Made by a program: the position numbers and the translations under genes. DNA of 35,018 nt from Streptococcus sp. oral taxon 058 str. F0407 (GTDB taxonomy: Bacteria; Bacillota; Bacilli; Lactobacillales; Streptococcaceae), in assembly GCF_000235485.1 (NCBI RefSeq), contig NZ_JH378892.1:1-35018 (forward strand). Reading direction: 5' to 3'. Under the pieces are notes generated by a model. It was not told where the DNA came from. It was given only the letters and a program-made list of their open reading frames with translations, and did no database searches. Shown here piece by piece: positions 8,456 through 16,183 of this stretch. Positions within the stretch are counted from its first letter, which is position 1. The number at the start of each line of letters is the position of its first letter.

Positions 8456-8469
8456 AGAAAGCGCTTTCT
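8456..8469. promoter_or_regulatory. cre-like CcpA site
   Basis: AGAAAGCGCTTTCT is a perfect 14-base palindrome with the AAGCGCTT core typical of catabolite-responsive elements. It lies about 165 bases upstream of the adhE -35 and 25 bases after the MORN gene stop. Which gene it serves is uncertain. Confidence 0.5.
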
Positions 8470-8494
8470 TTTTTGGCTTTGAAAAATAGCCTCC

Positions 8495-8920
8495 TCACCT
8501 AGAGACTACTGTTTTTTGTTGAAATACGCCTTGTTTAAAGGTTCCTTCATAGACAACTTCTTGTTCTGTAGTCAACTTCCCTTGACCTTCAGCCTGGCCA
8601 TTTACAAAATCACCTTCGTATTTCCACCCAGATTTTGATTGGAAAGTCCCTTTTCCATTAAAGGCTCCATTATTGAAATCACCTGTATATTGGTCTCCAT
8701 TCTCAAAGGTCAGGGTTCCTTGACCATTCATCTTCCCTCTTACCAAGGTTCCATCATAAACAAGCGCTCCATTATCAAGTGTCAGTACACCCTTTTTTGG
8801 TGTGTTTAATAAAAAAACTGACACGGCACAGATAGCGATTAGAAAGACTGTTGCAATCTCTATACGCGGGCGAGTTAGATAAACTCGATATTTTTCAAAG
8901 ATTTCTTTAAACTTTTCCAT
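8495..8920 (-). CDS. Membrane-anchored MORN-repeat protein
   Basis: A protein of about 141 residues. It has a short basic N-terminus, one membrane span (about 20-38, IATVFLIAICAVSVFLL) and an extracytoplasmic region of about three and a half MORN-type repeats (Y-x-G-x-F/L-x-x-G-x-x-x-G-x-G, for example YTGDFNNGAFNGKGTF). MORN repeats form beta-hairpin arrays that bind lipids or proteins in other systems. No catalytic residues are seen and the function is unknown. The start is taken at the second ATG (8920), with GAGAG upstream; the ATG at 8932 is possible. Its 5' end overlaps the phosphatase gene by 14 bases, so the two are translationally linked. Confidence 0.8.
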   Translation of the reverse strand: MEKFKEIFEKYRVYLTRPRIEIATVFLIAICAVSVFLLNTPKKGVLTLDNGALVYDGTLVRGKMNGQGTLTFENGDQYTGDFNNGAFNGKGTFQSKSGWKYEGDFVNGQAEGQGKLTTEQEVVYEGTFKQGVFQQKTVVSR

Positions 8921-9350
8921 TGTCACTCTCATTTTCTAATCGATCTAGCCAGCTTTGACATCCACTTGTGATGCGCGCATAGGTTTCCTCAAAATCTCCT
9001 GTATACCAAGGATCTGGAACACTTTCAGATGCAAAAGAGTAGATCTTGTGCTGTAGGTCCTGAGGACACATTTGACGCAGATTTGAAACGTTTGAAGCAT
9101 CCATACCGATAATATAATCAAACGACTCAAAGTCTTCTCTGCCAATTTGAAGCGATGTTTTGTTTTTGTCATAAGGAATCTGATACTGCTGGAAAATCCC
9201 TTGCGTTCCCTTATGAATCGGATTGCCGTGTTCCCAAGATGAAGTTGCACGACTCTCAATGTGATAATCACTCGTCATGGACTTCATCACAAACTCTGCC
9301 ATAGGGCTGCGGCAAATATTTCCTAAGCACACAAATACTATTTTTTTCAT
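8907..9350 (-). CDS. Low-molecular-weight protein-tyrosine phosphatase
   Basis: A 147-residue cytoplasmic enzyme predicted to remove phosphate from phosphotyrosine. The P-loop C8-LGNIC-R14-S is at the N-terminus (CX5R) and the general acid D113 lies in DPWYTGDF, both exactly as in the family. The start is the ATG of MKKIVFVCLGN, with AGGAAAAGGG before it; a longer frame starts five codons earlier. Substrates are not evident: capsule-linked phosphatases are usually encoded in capsule loci, and this one is not. It sits between yajC and the MORN gene, after a hairpin that may attenuate read-through from yajC. Confidence 0.92.
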   Translation of the reverse strand: MKKIVFVCLGNICRSPMAEFVMKSMTSDYHIESRATSSWEHGNPIHKGTQGIFQQYQIPYDKNKTSLQIGREDFESFDYIIGMDASNVSNLRQMCPQDLQHKIYSFASESVPDPWYTGDFEETYARITSGCQSWLDRLENESDNGKV

Positions 9351-9373
9351 CCCTTTTCCTCTCATATCATAGA

Positions 9374-9400
9374 AAAACGGGAGTGATAGGATCCCGTTTT
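9374..9400 (-). terminator. Terminator or attenuator between yajC and the phosphatase gene
   Basis: Minus strand: AAAACGGGA pairs with TCCCGTTTT, overlapping the yajC stop codon and followed by TTTTTC-like sequence. Only 23 bases separate it from the phosphatase start, and no promoter fits there, so it is probably leaky. Confidence 0.7.
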
Positions 9401-9728
9401 ATTCTTCGATTGCTCCACCTTCGTCGATAACTGCTCCTTCTGGTGTCACAGCTTCTTTGAGTGGCAACACTGTCTTGATAGCAGCCAATTCAAAAGTCAA
9501 ATAAACGCCATCCACATCCAGTACGATTGTTTTCTTCTCAGTATCTACTTCATCCACTGTTCCGTAAAGGCCGCCAATTGTAATAACCTCATAGCCTTTT
9601 TGAAGCTTGTTCAAGCTTTCCATACGCTTTTGAGCTTGTTTCTTTTGAGAACGTTGCATAAAGAACATCAAGGCGAACATACCTACAAGCATGATCACAA
9701 ATGTTAAATTTGGACTAATATTTTCCAT
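9399..9728 (-). CDS. yajC: YajC-family preprotein translocase subunit
   Basis: A 109-residue protein with one N-terminal membrane span (about 8-24, LTFVIMLVGMFALMFFM) followed by the QRSQKKQAQKRME-type basic segment. A small beta domain (about 45-95) contains GYEVITIGGLYGTVDEV, the YajC signature. YajC associates with SecDF/SecYEG in E. coli; its role in streptococci, which generally lack SecDF, is unclear. AAAGGAG lies eight bases upstream of the ATG. It has its own promoter and is the first gene of yajC-phosphatase-MORN. Confidence 0.92.
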   Translation of the reverse strand: MENISPNLTFVIMLVGMFALMFFMQRSQKKQAQKRMESLNKLQKGYEVITIGGLYGTVDEVDTEKKTIVLDVDGVYLTFELAAIKTVLPLKEAVTPEGAVIDEGGAIEE

Positions 9729-9760
9729 AATATTTTCTCCTTTGTATTTTACATAGGACT

Positions 9761-9789
9761 ACTATATCAAATTTCAATTACTTTTACAA
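9761..9789 (-). promoter_or_regulatory. Sigma-A promoter of yajC
   Basis: Minus strand: -35 TTGTAA (9784-9789), 17-base spacer, extended -10 TGATATAGT (hexamer 9761-9766). Confidence 0.7.
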
Positions 9790-9812
9790 GGTTGTGCCTT
9801 GTTTTTATGCCA

Positions 9813-9842
9813 ATAAAAAAATCAGAGTTTCCACTCTGATTT
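9813..9842 (-). terminator. Intrinsic terminator of tkt
   Basis: Minus strand: AAATCAGAGT pairs perfectly with ACTCTGATTT around GGAA, followed by TTTTTTATTG. It starts 6 bases after the tkt stop. Confidence 0.9.
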
Positions 9843-9848
9843 CTGCGA

Positions 9849-11825
9849 TTATTTCAAGTTTTGAACTACTTTGACTAGATTTTCCACAGTAAATCCGTAC
9901 TCTGCCAATACTTTTGGTGCTGGGGCAGATGCTCCAAAGGTATCAATACCTAGCACTGCACCATCAAGACCAACATATTTGTACCAGTTTTGAGTTGCTC
10001 CCATTTCGACGGCAACACGGCGACGAACTGCATTTGGAAGGATTTCTTCCTTATAAGCTGCATCTTGTGCATCAAAGACATCTGTCGATGGCATGCTGAC
10101 TACACGGACTTTTGCGCCTTGACTAGCCAATTCTTTGGCAGCTGCGACAGCCAGATTGACCTCTGAACCTGTTGCAATCAAGATGGTGTCAAAGTCAGCT
10201 GCATTTTCATAGACAACATAGGCACCTTTTGCAACCTTGTCAAAGTCTGTTCCCTCTTCAACAGTCAAGTTTTGACGTGTCAAGACAAGGGCTGTTGGTG
10301 TTTTCTCACTTGTCACCGCAAGGTACCAAGCTGCTTGAGTTTCACGCGCATCTGCTGGGCGGAAAACATTGAGATTTGGCATGGCACGAAGACCTGCCAA
10401 GTGTTCAACTGGCTCGTGAGTTGGACCATCTTCACCAACCGCAATAGAATCATGGGTGAAGACATAAGTCACAGGAAGTCCTTGCAAGGCTGACAGACGG
10501 ACAGCTGCTTTCACATAGTCAGAGAAGACAAAGAAAGTACCACCATAAACACGAAGTCCACCATGAAGAGCCATCCCGTTCAAGATTGTTCCCATAGCAA
10601 ATTCACGAACACCAAACTGAATGTTGCGGTTCAAGCGATTAGCGTCATCTTGAAGTCCATCCGTTTTGATGTAAGTCATGTTTGAGTGAGCTAGGTCAGC
10701 TGATCCACCTAAGAAGGTTGGCAACTTAGCTGCCACCACGTTCAAAGCATCCTGGCTTGAATTACGAGTTGCTTGAGAAAAGCCATTTTCTAATGCTGGG
10801 AAGTCTTCTGGAGTCACTTCAACAGGATCACGTCCGTCAATGATGGCTTCGACTTCTGCTGCAAGTTCGGGATAAGCTTCTTTATAATCAGCAACTAATT
10901 TTGTCCAAGCTTGATAAGCTGATGCACCACGGTCTGCTACATTTTCCTTGAAATCAGCATAAACCTCAGCTGGGATTTCAAATGGTTCATAGTCCCAACC
11001 GAGAGCTTGGCGAGTAGCCGCAGTTTCATCTGCTCCAAGAGGAGCACCGTGTACCGCATTAGTTCCTTGTTTATTTGGAGAACCGTATCCAATCACAGTC
11101 TTCACTTCAATCAAAGATGGTTTGCCTGAAGCTTTAGCTGCTTCGATAGCAGCATGGATTGCTTGCAAGTCTGTTCCATCTTCAACCAAGGCTGTATGCC
11201 AACCATAAGCATTGTAACGGTCACGAACACTTTCAGTAAAGGAATCCTTTGTTTCACCATCCAAGTTGATGTCATTTGAATCATAAAGGACAACCAACTT
11301 GTCAAGTTTTTGCAAGCCTGCGTATGAAGCCGCCTCACTTGAGACACCTTCCATCAAGTCACCATCTCCACAGATCACATAAGTGTAGTGATCAAAGAGA
11401 TTGTAGCCTTCGCGGTTGTATTTTGCTGCTAGGAAACGTTCTGCTTGGGCAAAACCAGTAGCAGTAGAAATCCCTTGTCCTAGAGGACCAGTTGTAGCGT
11501 CAACCCCTGCTGTATGTCCAAATTCTGGGTGACCTGGTGTTTTGGAACCCCATTGACGGAAGTTCTTGACCTCTTCCATGCTGACATCTTCAAAACCAGA
11601 AAGGTGAAGAAGGGCATAAAGCAACATAGATCCATGACCTGCTGAGAGGATAAAGCGATCACGGTTGATCCAGTTTGGTTGAGCTGGATTGATGCGAAGT
11701 TGTTTTGTAAAGAGGCTATAAGCCATCGGAGCTGCTCCCATAACCACCCCTGGGTGACCTGAGTTGGCTTTGTTGATAGCGTCAATTCCTAGGAAACGAA
11801 TTGCATTAACAGATAGATTTGACAT
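9849..11825 (-). CDS. tkt: Transketolase (RecP type)
   Basis: A 658-residue thiamine-diphosphate enzyme moving two-carbon ketol units between sugar phosphates in the non-oxidative pentose phosphate pathway. Its N-terminal domain has [15 protein letters not shown] and the ThDP motif GDGDLMEG...ND. The middle domain carries FGVREFAMG and [21 protein letters not shown], and a C-terminal domain closes it. Length and motifs are complete. The pneumococcal orthologue was first named recP because mutants seemed affected in recombination; that name reflects history, not a proven DNA role. AAAGGAAA precedes the ATG. It is transcribed alone, from its own promoter to a strong terminator. Confidence 0.97.
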   Translation of the reverse strand: MSNLSVNAIRFLGIDAINKANSGHPGVVMGAAPMAYSLFTKQLRINPAQPNWINRDRFILSAGHGSMLLYALLHLSGFEDVSMEEVKNFRQWGSKTPGHPEFGHTAGVDATTGPLGQGISTATGFAQAERFLAAKYNREGYNLFDHYTYVICGDGDLMEGVSSEAASYAGLQKLDKLVVLYDSNDINLDGETKDSFTESVRDRYNAYGWHTALVEDGTDLQAIHAAIEAAKASGKPSLIEVKTVIGYGSPNKQGTNAVHGAPLGADETAATRQALGWDYEPFEIPAEVYADFKENVADRGASAYQAWTKLVADYKEAYPELAAEVEAIIDGRDPVEVTPEDFPALENGFSQATRNSSQDALNVVAAKLPTFLGGSADLAHSNMTYIKTDGLQDDANRLNRNIQFGVREFAMGTILNGMALHGGLRVYGGTFFVFSDYVKAAVRLSALQGLPVTYVFTHDSIAVGEDGPTHEPVEHLAGLRAMPNLNVFRPADARETQAAWYLAVTSEKTPTALVLTRQNLTVEEGTDFDKVAKGAYVVYENAADFDTILIATGSEVNLAVAAAKELASQGAKVRVVSMPSTDVFDAQDAAYKEEILPNAVRRRVAVEMGATQNWYKYVGLDGAVLGIDTFGASAPAPKVLAEYGFTVENLVKVVQNLK

Positions 11826-11846
11826 AGAATTTCCTTTCTCTTTGAG

Positions 11847-11862
11847 GTGATCAATAGATCAC
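11847..11862. promoter_or_regulatory. Perfect palindrome in the tkt leader
   Basis: GTGATC-AATA-GATCAC, a 6+4+6 perfect inverted repeat between the tkt -10 box and its Shine-Dalgarno. It could be a repressor operator or a small leader hairpin; I do not recognise the binding protein. Confidence 0.4.
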
Positions 11863-11877
11863 ACATCCTATTTTACT

Positions 11878-11906
11878 ATTATATGAAAAAATGCATAGAA
11901 TAGCAA
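11878..11906 (-). promoter_or_regulatory. Sigma-A promoter of tkt
   Basis: Minus strand: -35 TTGCTA (11901-11906), 17-base spacer, -10 TATAAT (11878-11883). Confidence 0.7.
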
Positions 11907-11943
11907 TCAAACAATTTGCGTTCATCTGACACATTTGATTTGC

Positions 11944-12567
11944 CTATCCCCTCGTTCTCTCATAATAAGGAAGTAGGCGCTCATAAGCATCTTCTAACTT
12001 TTCTAAAATCGCTTCTAATGTTTGATTTTCAATAAAAGAAACATCCGACTTTACCAAAACTTTACGGATTTCCTGACATTGCACCTTCTCGCGTAAAGTA
12101 CGACGATTCTCCTCAGTAGCCTCCATCTTATGACTTTCCCCATTTGAGTAGACTAAGTAATAAACACCTTCTACTGGTGGAATATCTAAAATCTTGGCTT
12201 GTTTACTCAGCGTCTGCTCATCTTTCTTTCGCTCGATGAAACTGACTTCTAAGGAAATCCCAAAATCTGAGGGTTCCCCATACAAACGGAGCGCCAACAT
12301 GGGTTCTGTTACCTGCCCCTCTCTCTGTAGATAGACCCAGAAATGGGGGCGCAGGCGCTGAGCTTGATTCATCCACTGACTGGTCTGTTGAAGTTTCCAT
12401 TCTGGATGACTTGCTTGAAAAGTTTTAGCCAGTTTTGTAAAAGACTTCCGAGCCTCCTGCCCTTTGTGGCGCAATTCCAGCATCTTCTCTCGCTCATCTC
12501 CAGCCTTATCTGGATGACGATATTGGATTCCCGCATAAGATAGATAGTTCTTGATTGCTTCCATCAT
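11944..12567 (-). CDS. HI_0552-family protein of unknown function
   Basis: A 207-residue soluble protein with no signal peptide or membrane span. It resembles streptococcal proteins annotated as the HI_0552 family, which some databases label as a bacterial glucose-6-phosphate dehydrogenase-like group; I see no dinucleotide-binding motif that supports that enzyme. Visible features are a basic, Gln/Trp-rich N-terminal half (SHPEWKLQQTSQWMNQAQRL) and an acidic, helical C-terminus (LEAILEKLEDAYERLLPYYE). Two adjacent ATGs are possible starts, behind GGAGAAG. It lies just after the jag terminator with no clear promoter, so read-through from rnpA-yidC-jag is likely. Confidence 0.65.
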   Translation of the reverse strand: MMEAIKNYLSYAGIQYRHPDKAGDEREKMLELRHKGQEARKSFTKLAKTFQASHPEWKLQQTSQWMNQAQRLRPHFWVYLQREGQVTEPMLALRLYGEPSDFGISLEVSFIERKKDEQTLSKQAKILDIPPVEGVYYLVYSNGESHKMEATEENRRTLREKVQCQEIRKVLVKSDVSFIENQTLEAILEKLEDAYERLLPYYERTRG

Positions 12568-12587
12568 CTGTTTCTTCTCCCTTTTCT

Positions 12588-12614
12588 AACAAAAAATCAG
12601 GTCAAGCCTGATTT
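12588..12614 (-). terminator. Intrinsic terminator of jag
   Basis: Minus strand: AAATCAGG pairs with CCTGATTT around CTTGA, followed by TTTTG. It lies 4 bases after the jag stop. Confidence 0.85.
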
Positions 12615-12617
12615 TGT

Positions 12618-13607
12618 TTATTCTGTATCTACAACTACATAGCGATTTGGCTCATCACCCTCAGAGTAACTCGTCACGCCATCCATACGTGAAATAATGC
12701 GATGGATAATCTTGCGTTCGCTATTCGACATTGGATCTGTTTGCTGGCTACGACCTTCCTCCAAAACGCGAGTCGCCAATTTTTGAGCGTAGGTTTGCAA
12801 AACTTCTGCACGATGCTCCACATAGTCATTGACGTTGATCGTGATGTAGAAAGTTCTTGAATAACGATTGTATAGGTAGTTTTGCGCCAAAAGCTGAAGT
12901 GCTTTCAATACTTTCCCATGATAGCCGATAATACGACCAGGCTCATTGGTATCGATTTGAAGATTAATCGTACGACGATTGTAGTCGCTTGAAATCGTCC
13001 CTTCAACATCCATATCGTCCACAATGGTTTGAACATAGTTAGCCACTTGAGTTGCTACTCGTTCGATGTCATAACTCGGCTCCACCTTCAAACCTAGATC
13101 TTCCAAAGACTCGCTTTCTACCGATTCTGACATAGATACAAATTCTTCACACTCTGCTGGGTCTTCCACTCCAGCATCTCCTGTCTGCAATTCATTTAAA
13201 ATCGCGATGTGACCTGTTTCTTCTAAAATCGTGCTGGCATGTTTCTCATTTTTCAAGATTTCAGCCTTGATTTCATCAGAAACACCCTGACCTTCCTCTT
13301 CGATTTTTTTAATCGCCTCAACAACGTGACCGAGATCAACTGTCGCCTCTGTTACTGTCTTAACAGGTTCGTTTTGTTCATTGATTTCTTTTGGAACACC
13401 TTTTACAGCTTGTTGATTGGCCTTAATCACAGTCGTCTCACTAATCGCCTCAATATCAACTTGAGCTGGTTTTTTCCCAAATAAGCCTAAAAAACCTTTC
13501 TTCTCTTTGGACACGACCTTGATGTGAGTCTTCATTCTCGGAATACCTAACTCTTTCAATCCTTTCTGGATTGCTTCTTCAACAGTTGAACCTGTAAATA
13601 ATACCAT
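12618..13607 (-). CDS. jag: RNA-binding cell-elongation regulator Jag/EloR (KhpB)
   Basis: A 329-residue protein with a Jag-N domain (1-52, GFLGLFGKKPAQVDI), a long acidic linker (about 55-170), a KH domain with G-Y-H-G in IIGYHGKVLKAL, and a C-terminal R3H domain with RxxxH in SERKIIHRIISR. In S. pneumoniae, EloR/KhpB with KhpA regulates peripheral peptidoglycan synthesis and is phosphorylated by StkP at T89 (established knowledge). Residue 89 here is also threonine, in PVKTVTEATV. AAGGAGG lies upstream of the ATG. It follows yidC by 17 bases, forming rnpA-yidC-jag. Confidence 0.95.
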   Translation of the reverse strand: MVLFTGSTVEEAIQKGLKELGIPRMKTHIKVVSKEKKGFLGLFGKKPAQVDIEAISETTVIKANQQAVKGVPKEINEQNEPVKTVTEATVDLGHVVEAIKKIEEEGQGVSDEIKAEILKNEKHASTILEETGHIAILNELQTGDAGVEDPAECEEFVSMSESVESESLEDLGLKVEPSYDIERVATQVANYVQTIVDDMDVEGTISSDYNRRTINLQIDTNEPGRIIGYHGKVLKALQLLAQNYLYNRYSRTFYITINVNDYVEHRAEVLQTYAQKLATRVLEEGRSQQTDPMSNSERKIIHRIISRMDGVTSYSEGDEPNRYVVVDTE

Positions 13608-13624
13608 TATCAGATTCCTCCTTA

Positions 13625-14437
13625 TTATTTCATTTTCTGAGCCTTTTTCTTGGCTTTTCTTTTCCTATTTTCCAAATCTTTTTTAGCTTGTACTTCCGCC
13701 TCACGCGCTGCAATAATCTTAAAAGGATTATTTAAGAAATAAGTTTGCAAAACTTGATAAGCATTGGATACTGCCCAGTACAAGGCTACGCCACTAGGTG
13801 AAGAGATGGCAAAGATAAAGATCAGTACAGGCATCCCGTACATCATCCCTGTCATAGCTCCACTTCTTTCAGGTAAAGCCTTATTCGATAACCAACTACT
13901 TAAGAAGGTAAAGACTGCTGCCAAAATCGGAAGGATAAAGCTTGTGTCTACTCCCCCAAGGTTCACCCACAAAAAATGCCCTGTTTTCAAAAAGTCTACT
14001 CGAGTCAAGGCTTGGAAGAGAGCCAAGAGAACCGGCATTTGAATCAAAATCGGCCAGAGAGAAGAAGAGTGTTTGACCCCTAATTCTTTATAGACCTTCC
14101 TCATCTCCTGATCTAGCTTGGTTCTACTTTCCATATCACGACCTGGATATTGTTCTTGCAGAGCTTTGATGCGTGGTTGAGCCTCTTGCATTTTTCTAGA
14201 GGCCACCATCTGAGTCTGAAAGACTGGCAATAGAATCGTACGAATCAGGATCGTAAAGAGGATAATCCCCACTCCGATACTAACGTCAAAGGACAAAAAG
14301 CGGATGATTTCAGCAAAAAAATAGACAAATTTACTCCATATATCTGTAGAATCTGCTGCAACATCGCTTGTCCCACAGGCTGTCATGACAAATAAGGACA
14401 AGCACAGCAAACTAGTCAACTGTAGTTTCTTTTTCAC
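13625..14437 (-). CDS. yidC: Membrane protein insertase YidC/OxaA, lipoprotein form
   Basis: A 270-residue insertase helping membrane proteins enter the bilayer, alone or with SecYEG. A lipoprotein signal peptide ([21 protein letters not shown]) places the lipid-modified cysteine at C21. Five membrane segments follow, as in the Gram-positive SpoIIIJ type. R66 in ILIRTILLP matches the essential arginine of the hydrophilic groove. The C-terminus is very basic ([11 protein letters not shown]), typical of ribosome-contacting YidC forms. It overlaps rnpA by 26 bases and precedes jag. Streptococci carry two YidC paralogues; this is the one in the rnpA locus, and I do not assign the number. Confidence 0.95.
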   Translation of the reverse strand: MKKKLQLTSLLCLSLFVMTACGTSDVAADSTDIWSKFVYFFAEIIRFLSFDVSIGVGIILFTILIRTILLPVFQTQMVASRKMQEAQPRIKALQEQYPGRDMESRTKLDQEMRKVYKELGVKHSSSLWPILIQMPVLLALFQALTRVDFLKTGHFLWVNLGGVDTSFILPILAAVFTFLSSWLSNKALPERSGAMTGMMYGMPVLIFIFAISSPSGVALYWAVSNAYQVLQTYFLNNPFKIIAAREAEVQAKKDLENRKRKAKKKAQKMK

Positions 14438-14783
14438 TCCTAATTCCTTCCCGGTAAATCTTTGATAACTTTAATACGTGGAGTAGATTTTTCTCCATTT
14501 CTGCATAATCCAAGCCTTCAACCCCTTTTCGAGCAATTACGACAAAATCAACGTTATCAGCTAACTGCTCCCTTACACTTAGCAAAATGTGTCGAATCCG
14601 TCTTTTAATTTGATTTCTAGTGACTGCATTCCCTAATTTCTTACTGACGGACAGCCCTACTCGAAAATGACTTTTCTGATTTTCCAATTGGTAGACAACA
14701 AATTTACGATTAGCAAAACTTGTTCCATCCGTGAAAATAGCCTTAAAATCTTTCTCTCTTTTTACACGAAAGCTTTTCTTCAA
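14412..14783 (-). CDS. rnpA: Ribonuclease P protein component
   Basis: A 123-residue basic protein that assists the RNase P RNA in maturing tRNA 5' ends. The RNR motif is intact ([13 protein letters not shown]), as is the N-terminal [13 protein letters not shown] region. The start codon is TTG (14781-14783), with GGAG seven bases upstream; TTG is also used for rnpA in other Firmicutes. Its 3' end overlaps the yidC start by 26 bases. The rpmH gene often beside rnpA elsewhere is not here; ackA lies upstream instead. Confidence 0.95.
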   Translation of the reverse strand: MKKSFRVKREKDFKAIFTDGTSFANRKFVVYQLENQKSHFRVGLSVSKKLGNAVTRNQIKRRIRHILLSVREQLADNVDFVVIARKGVEGLDYAEMEKNLLHVLKLSKIYREGIRSEKETTVD

Positions 14784-14812
14784 AACTCAACTCCATCTAT
14801 TAAATTACTACT

Positions 14813-14840
14813 ATTATACCATAAATTTCAAAAAAGCCAA
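14813..14840 (-). promoter_or_regulatory. Sigma-A promoter of rnpA-yidC-jag
   Basis: Minus strand: -35 TTGGCT (14835-14840), 16-base spacer, extended -10 TGGTATAAT (hexamer 14813-14818). Confidence 0.75.
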
Positions 14841-14871
14841 TAATGACAAGGTTTTAGACTGTTTTAACAAC

Positions 14872-14900
14872 AAAAAGTTGGGAAAATTTATCTCCCAACT
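14872..14900 (-). terminator. Intrinsic terminator of ackA
   Basis: Minus strand: AGTTGGGA pairs with TCCCAACT (14876-14883 with 14893-14900), followed by TTTTG. It lies 42 bases past the ackA stop. Confidence 0.85.
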
Positions 14901-14942
14901 CCTTTTTATTGTATCTTACCTTGTAATTTTATTCAGATTATC

Positions 14943-16133
14943 TTACTTTTTCAAGCGTTCAACGTCACGAGCGATAACCAATTCTTCATCAGTTGGGATA
15001 ACCAAGACACGAACTTTAGCAGCTTCTGTTGAGATATCACCTGTTGCTCCAAAGACATTCTTTTCAGGATCGACATCGCAGCCAAACCAAGAAATGCCTT
15101 CAATGACCATCTGACGAATCGTTACAGAGTTTTCTCCGATTCCGGCTGTAAAGATAATGGCATCTGCACCATTCAAAACTGCTAAATACTGACCAATGTA
15201 TTTTTGGATACGATCTACAAAAATTTCATTTGCCAGCTGCGCTTTCTCATCACCCGCACGCATAGCTTCGTGAATATCACGCATATCACTTGATCTCTCA
15301 GAAACACCCAAAAGTCCTGACTCACGATTTAGGATTCGACTGATATCCTCTGGTGTATTAAAGTCATCTGTATGTTGCATTAAATAGGGGATAATAGCTG
15401 GATCAATATCACCTGTGCGTGTTCCCATCATAATACCACCAAGCGGAGTGAAGCCCATAGAAGTATCAACAGACCGACCACCGTTAACAGCTGTAATAGA
15501 GCCACCATTACCGATATGGCAGGTAATCAATTTCAACTCTTCTAGGGGGCGACCTAAAATTTTAGCTGCTTCTCCTGCTACAAACTGATGACTTGTCCCA
15601 TGGGCTCCATACTTACGAACTTTATTTTCAGTGTAATATTTAGTTGGTAGTGGGTAACGATAGGCTTTCTCTGGCATTGTTGTATGGAATGATGTATCAA
15701 AAACAACAACGCTGGTAATATCTGGAAGCAATTCCTTAAATGCGCGAATTCCTGCTGCGTTGGCTGGGTTGTGAAGAGGAGCTAAAAGTCCCAACTCTTC
15801 AACCTTTTCCAAAACATCTCCCTCTACCAAGGTTGACTCTTTGAAATATTCACCACCAGCCACAACACGGTGCCCAACACCAGTTATTTCATCATAACCT
15901 TTGATGATGTCAAAACGAATCAAGTCATCCAATAGAATTTTAACGGCTTGTGTGTGGTCTTCGATATCAAGAATTTGTTGCTCAGAACGGCCGTCGAATT
16001 TTACAGTTGAGATAGAGTCTTTCAAGCCAATACGTTCGATCAAGCCTTTGGCCAATACTATTTCTTCTGGCATTTGGTAAAGTTGCCACTTCAAACTCGA
16101 GCTTCCTGCATTGATTGCAATTGTTTTAGTCAT
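14943..16133 (-). CDS. ackA: Acetate kinase
   Basis: A 396-residue enzyme interconverting acetyl phosphate plus ADP with acetate plus ATP, the last step of the phosphotransacetylase or pyruvate oxidase route. The N-terminal phosphate-binding motif [10 protein letters not shown], the DTSFHTTMP and [16 protein letters not shown] region ([11 protein letters not shown]), and [14 protein letters not shown] are all present. The start is the ATG of [10 protein letters not shown], ten codons inside the longest frame; AAGGGG precedes it. It follows a YtxK-like methyltransferase gene by 50 bases, an order conserved as ytxK-ackA in Bacillus. A promoter and a cre-like site lie in that gap. Confidence 0.97.
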   Translation of the reverse strand: MTKTIAINAGSSSLKWQLYQMPEEIVLAKGLIERIGLKDSISTVKFDGRSEQQILDIEDHTQAVKILLDDLIRFDIIKGYDEITGVGHRVVAGGEYFKESTLVEGDVLEKVEELGLLAPLHNPANAAGIRAFKELLPDITSVVVFDTSFHTTMPEKAYRYPLPTKYYTENKVRKYGAHGTSHQFVAGEAAKILGRPLEELKLITCHIGNGGSITAVNGGRSVDTSMGFTPLGGIMMGTRTGDIDPAIIPYLMQHTDDFNTPEDISRILNRESGLLGVSERSSDMRDIHEAMRAGDEKAQLANEIFVDRIQKYIGQYLAVLNGADAIIFTAGIGENSVTIRQMVIEGISWFGCDVDPEKNVFGATGDISTEAAKVRVLVIPTDEELVIARDVERLKK

Positions 16134-16149
16134 AAGATGATACCCCTTT

Positions 16150-16163
16150 TTAAGCGTTTTCAA
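16150..16163 (-). promoter_or_regulatory. cre-like site in the ackA leader
   Basis: Minus strand TTGAAAACGCTTAA keeps the TGAAAACGCTT core of CcpA sites. It lies between the -10 box and the start codon, a position that would favour repression rather than the upstream activation described for Bacillus ackA. Confidence 0.45.
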
Positions 16164-16165
16164 CT

Positions 16166-16174
16166 ATTATAACA
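16166..16174 (-). promoter_or_regulatory. Extended -10 promoter of ackA
   Basis: Minus strand TGTTATAAT (hexamer 16166-16171). No good -35 is seen. It suggests ackA can be expressed apart from the methyltransferase gene upstream. Confidence 0.55.
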
Positions 16175-16183
16175 AAATTTACC

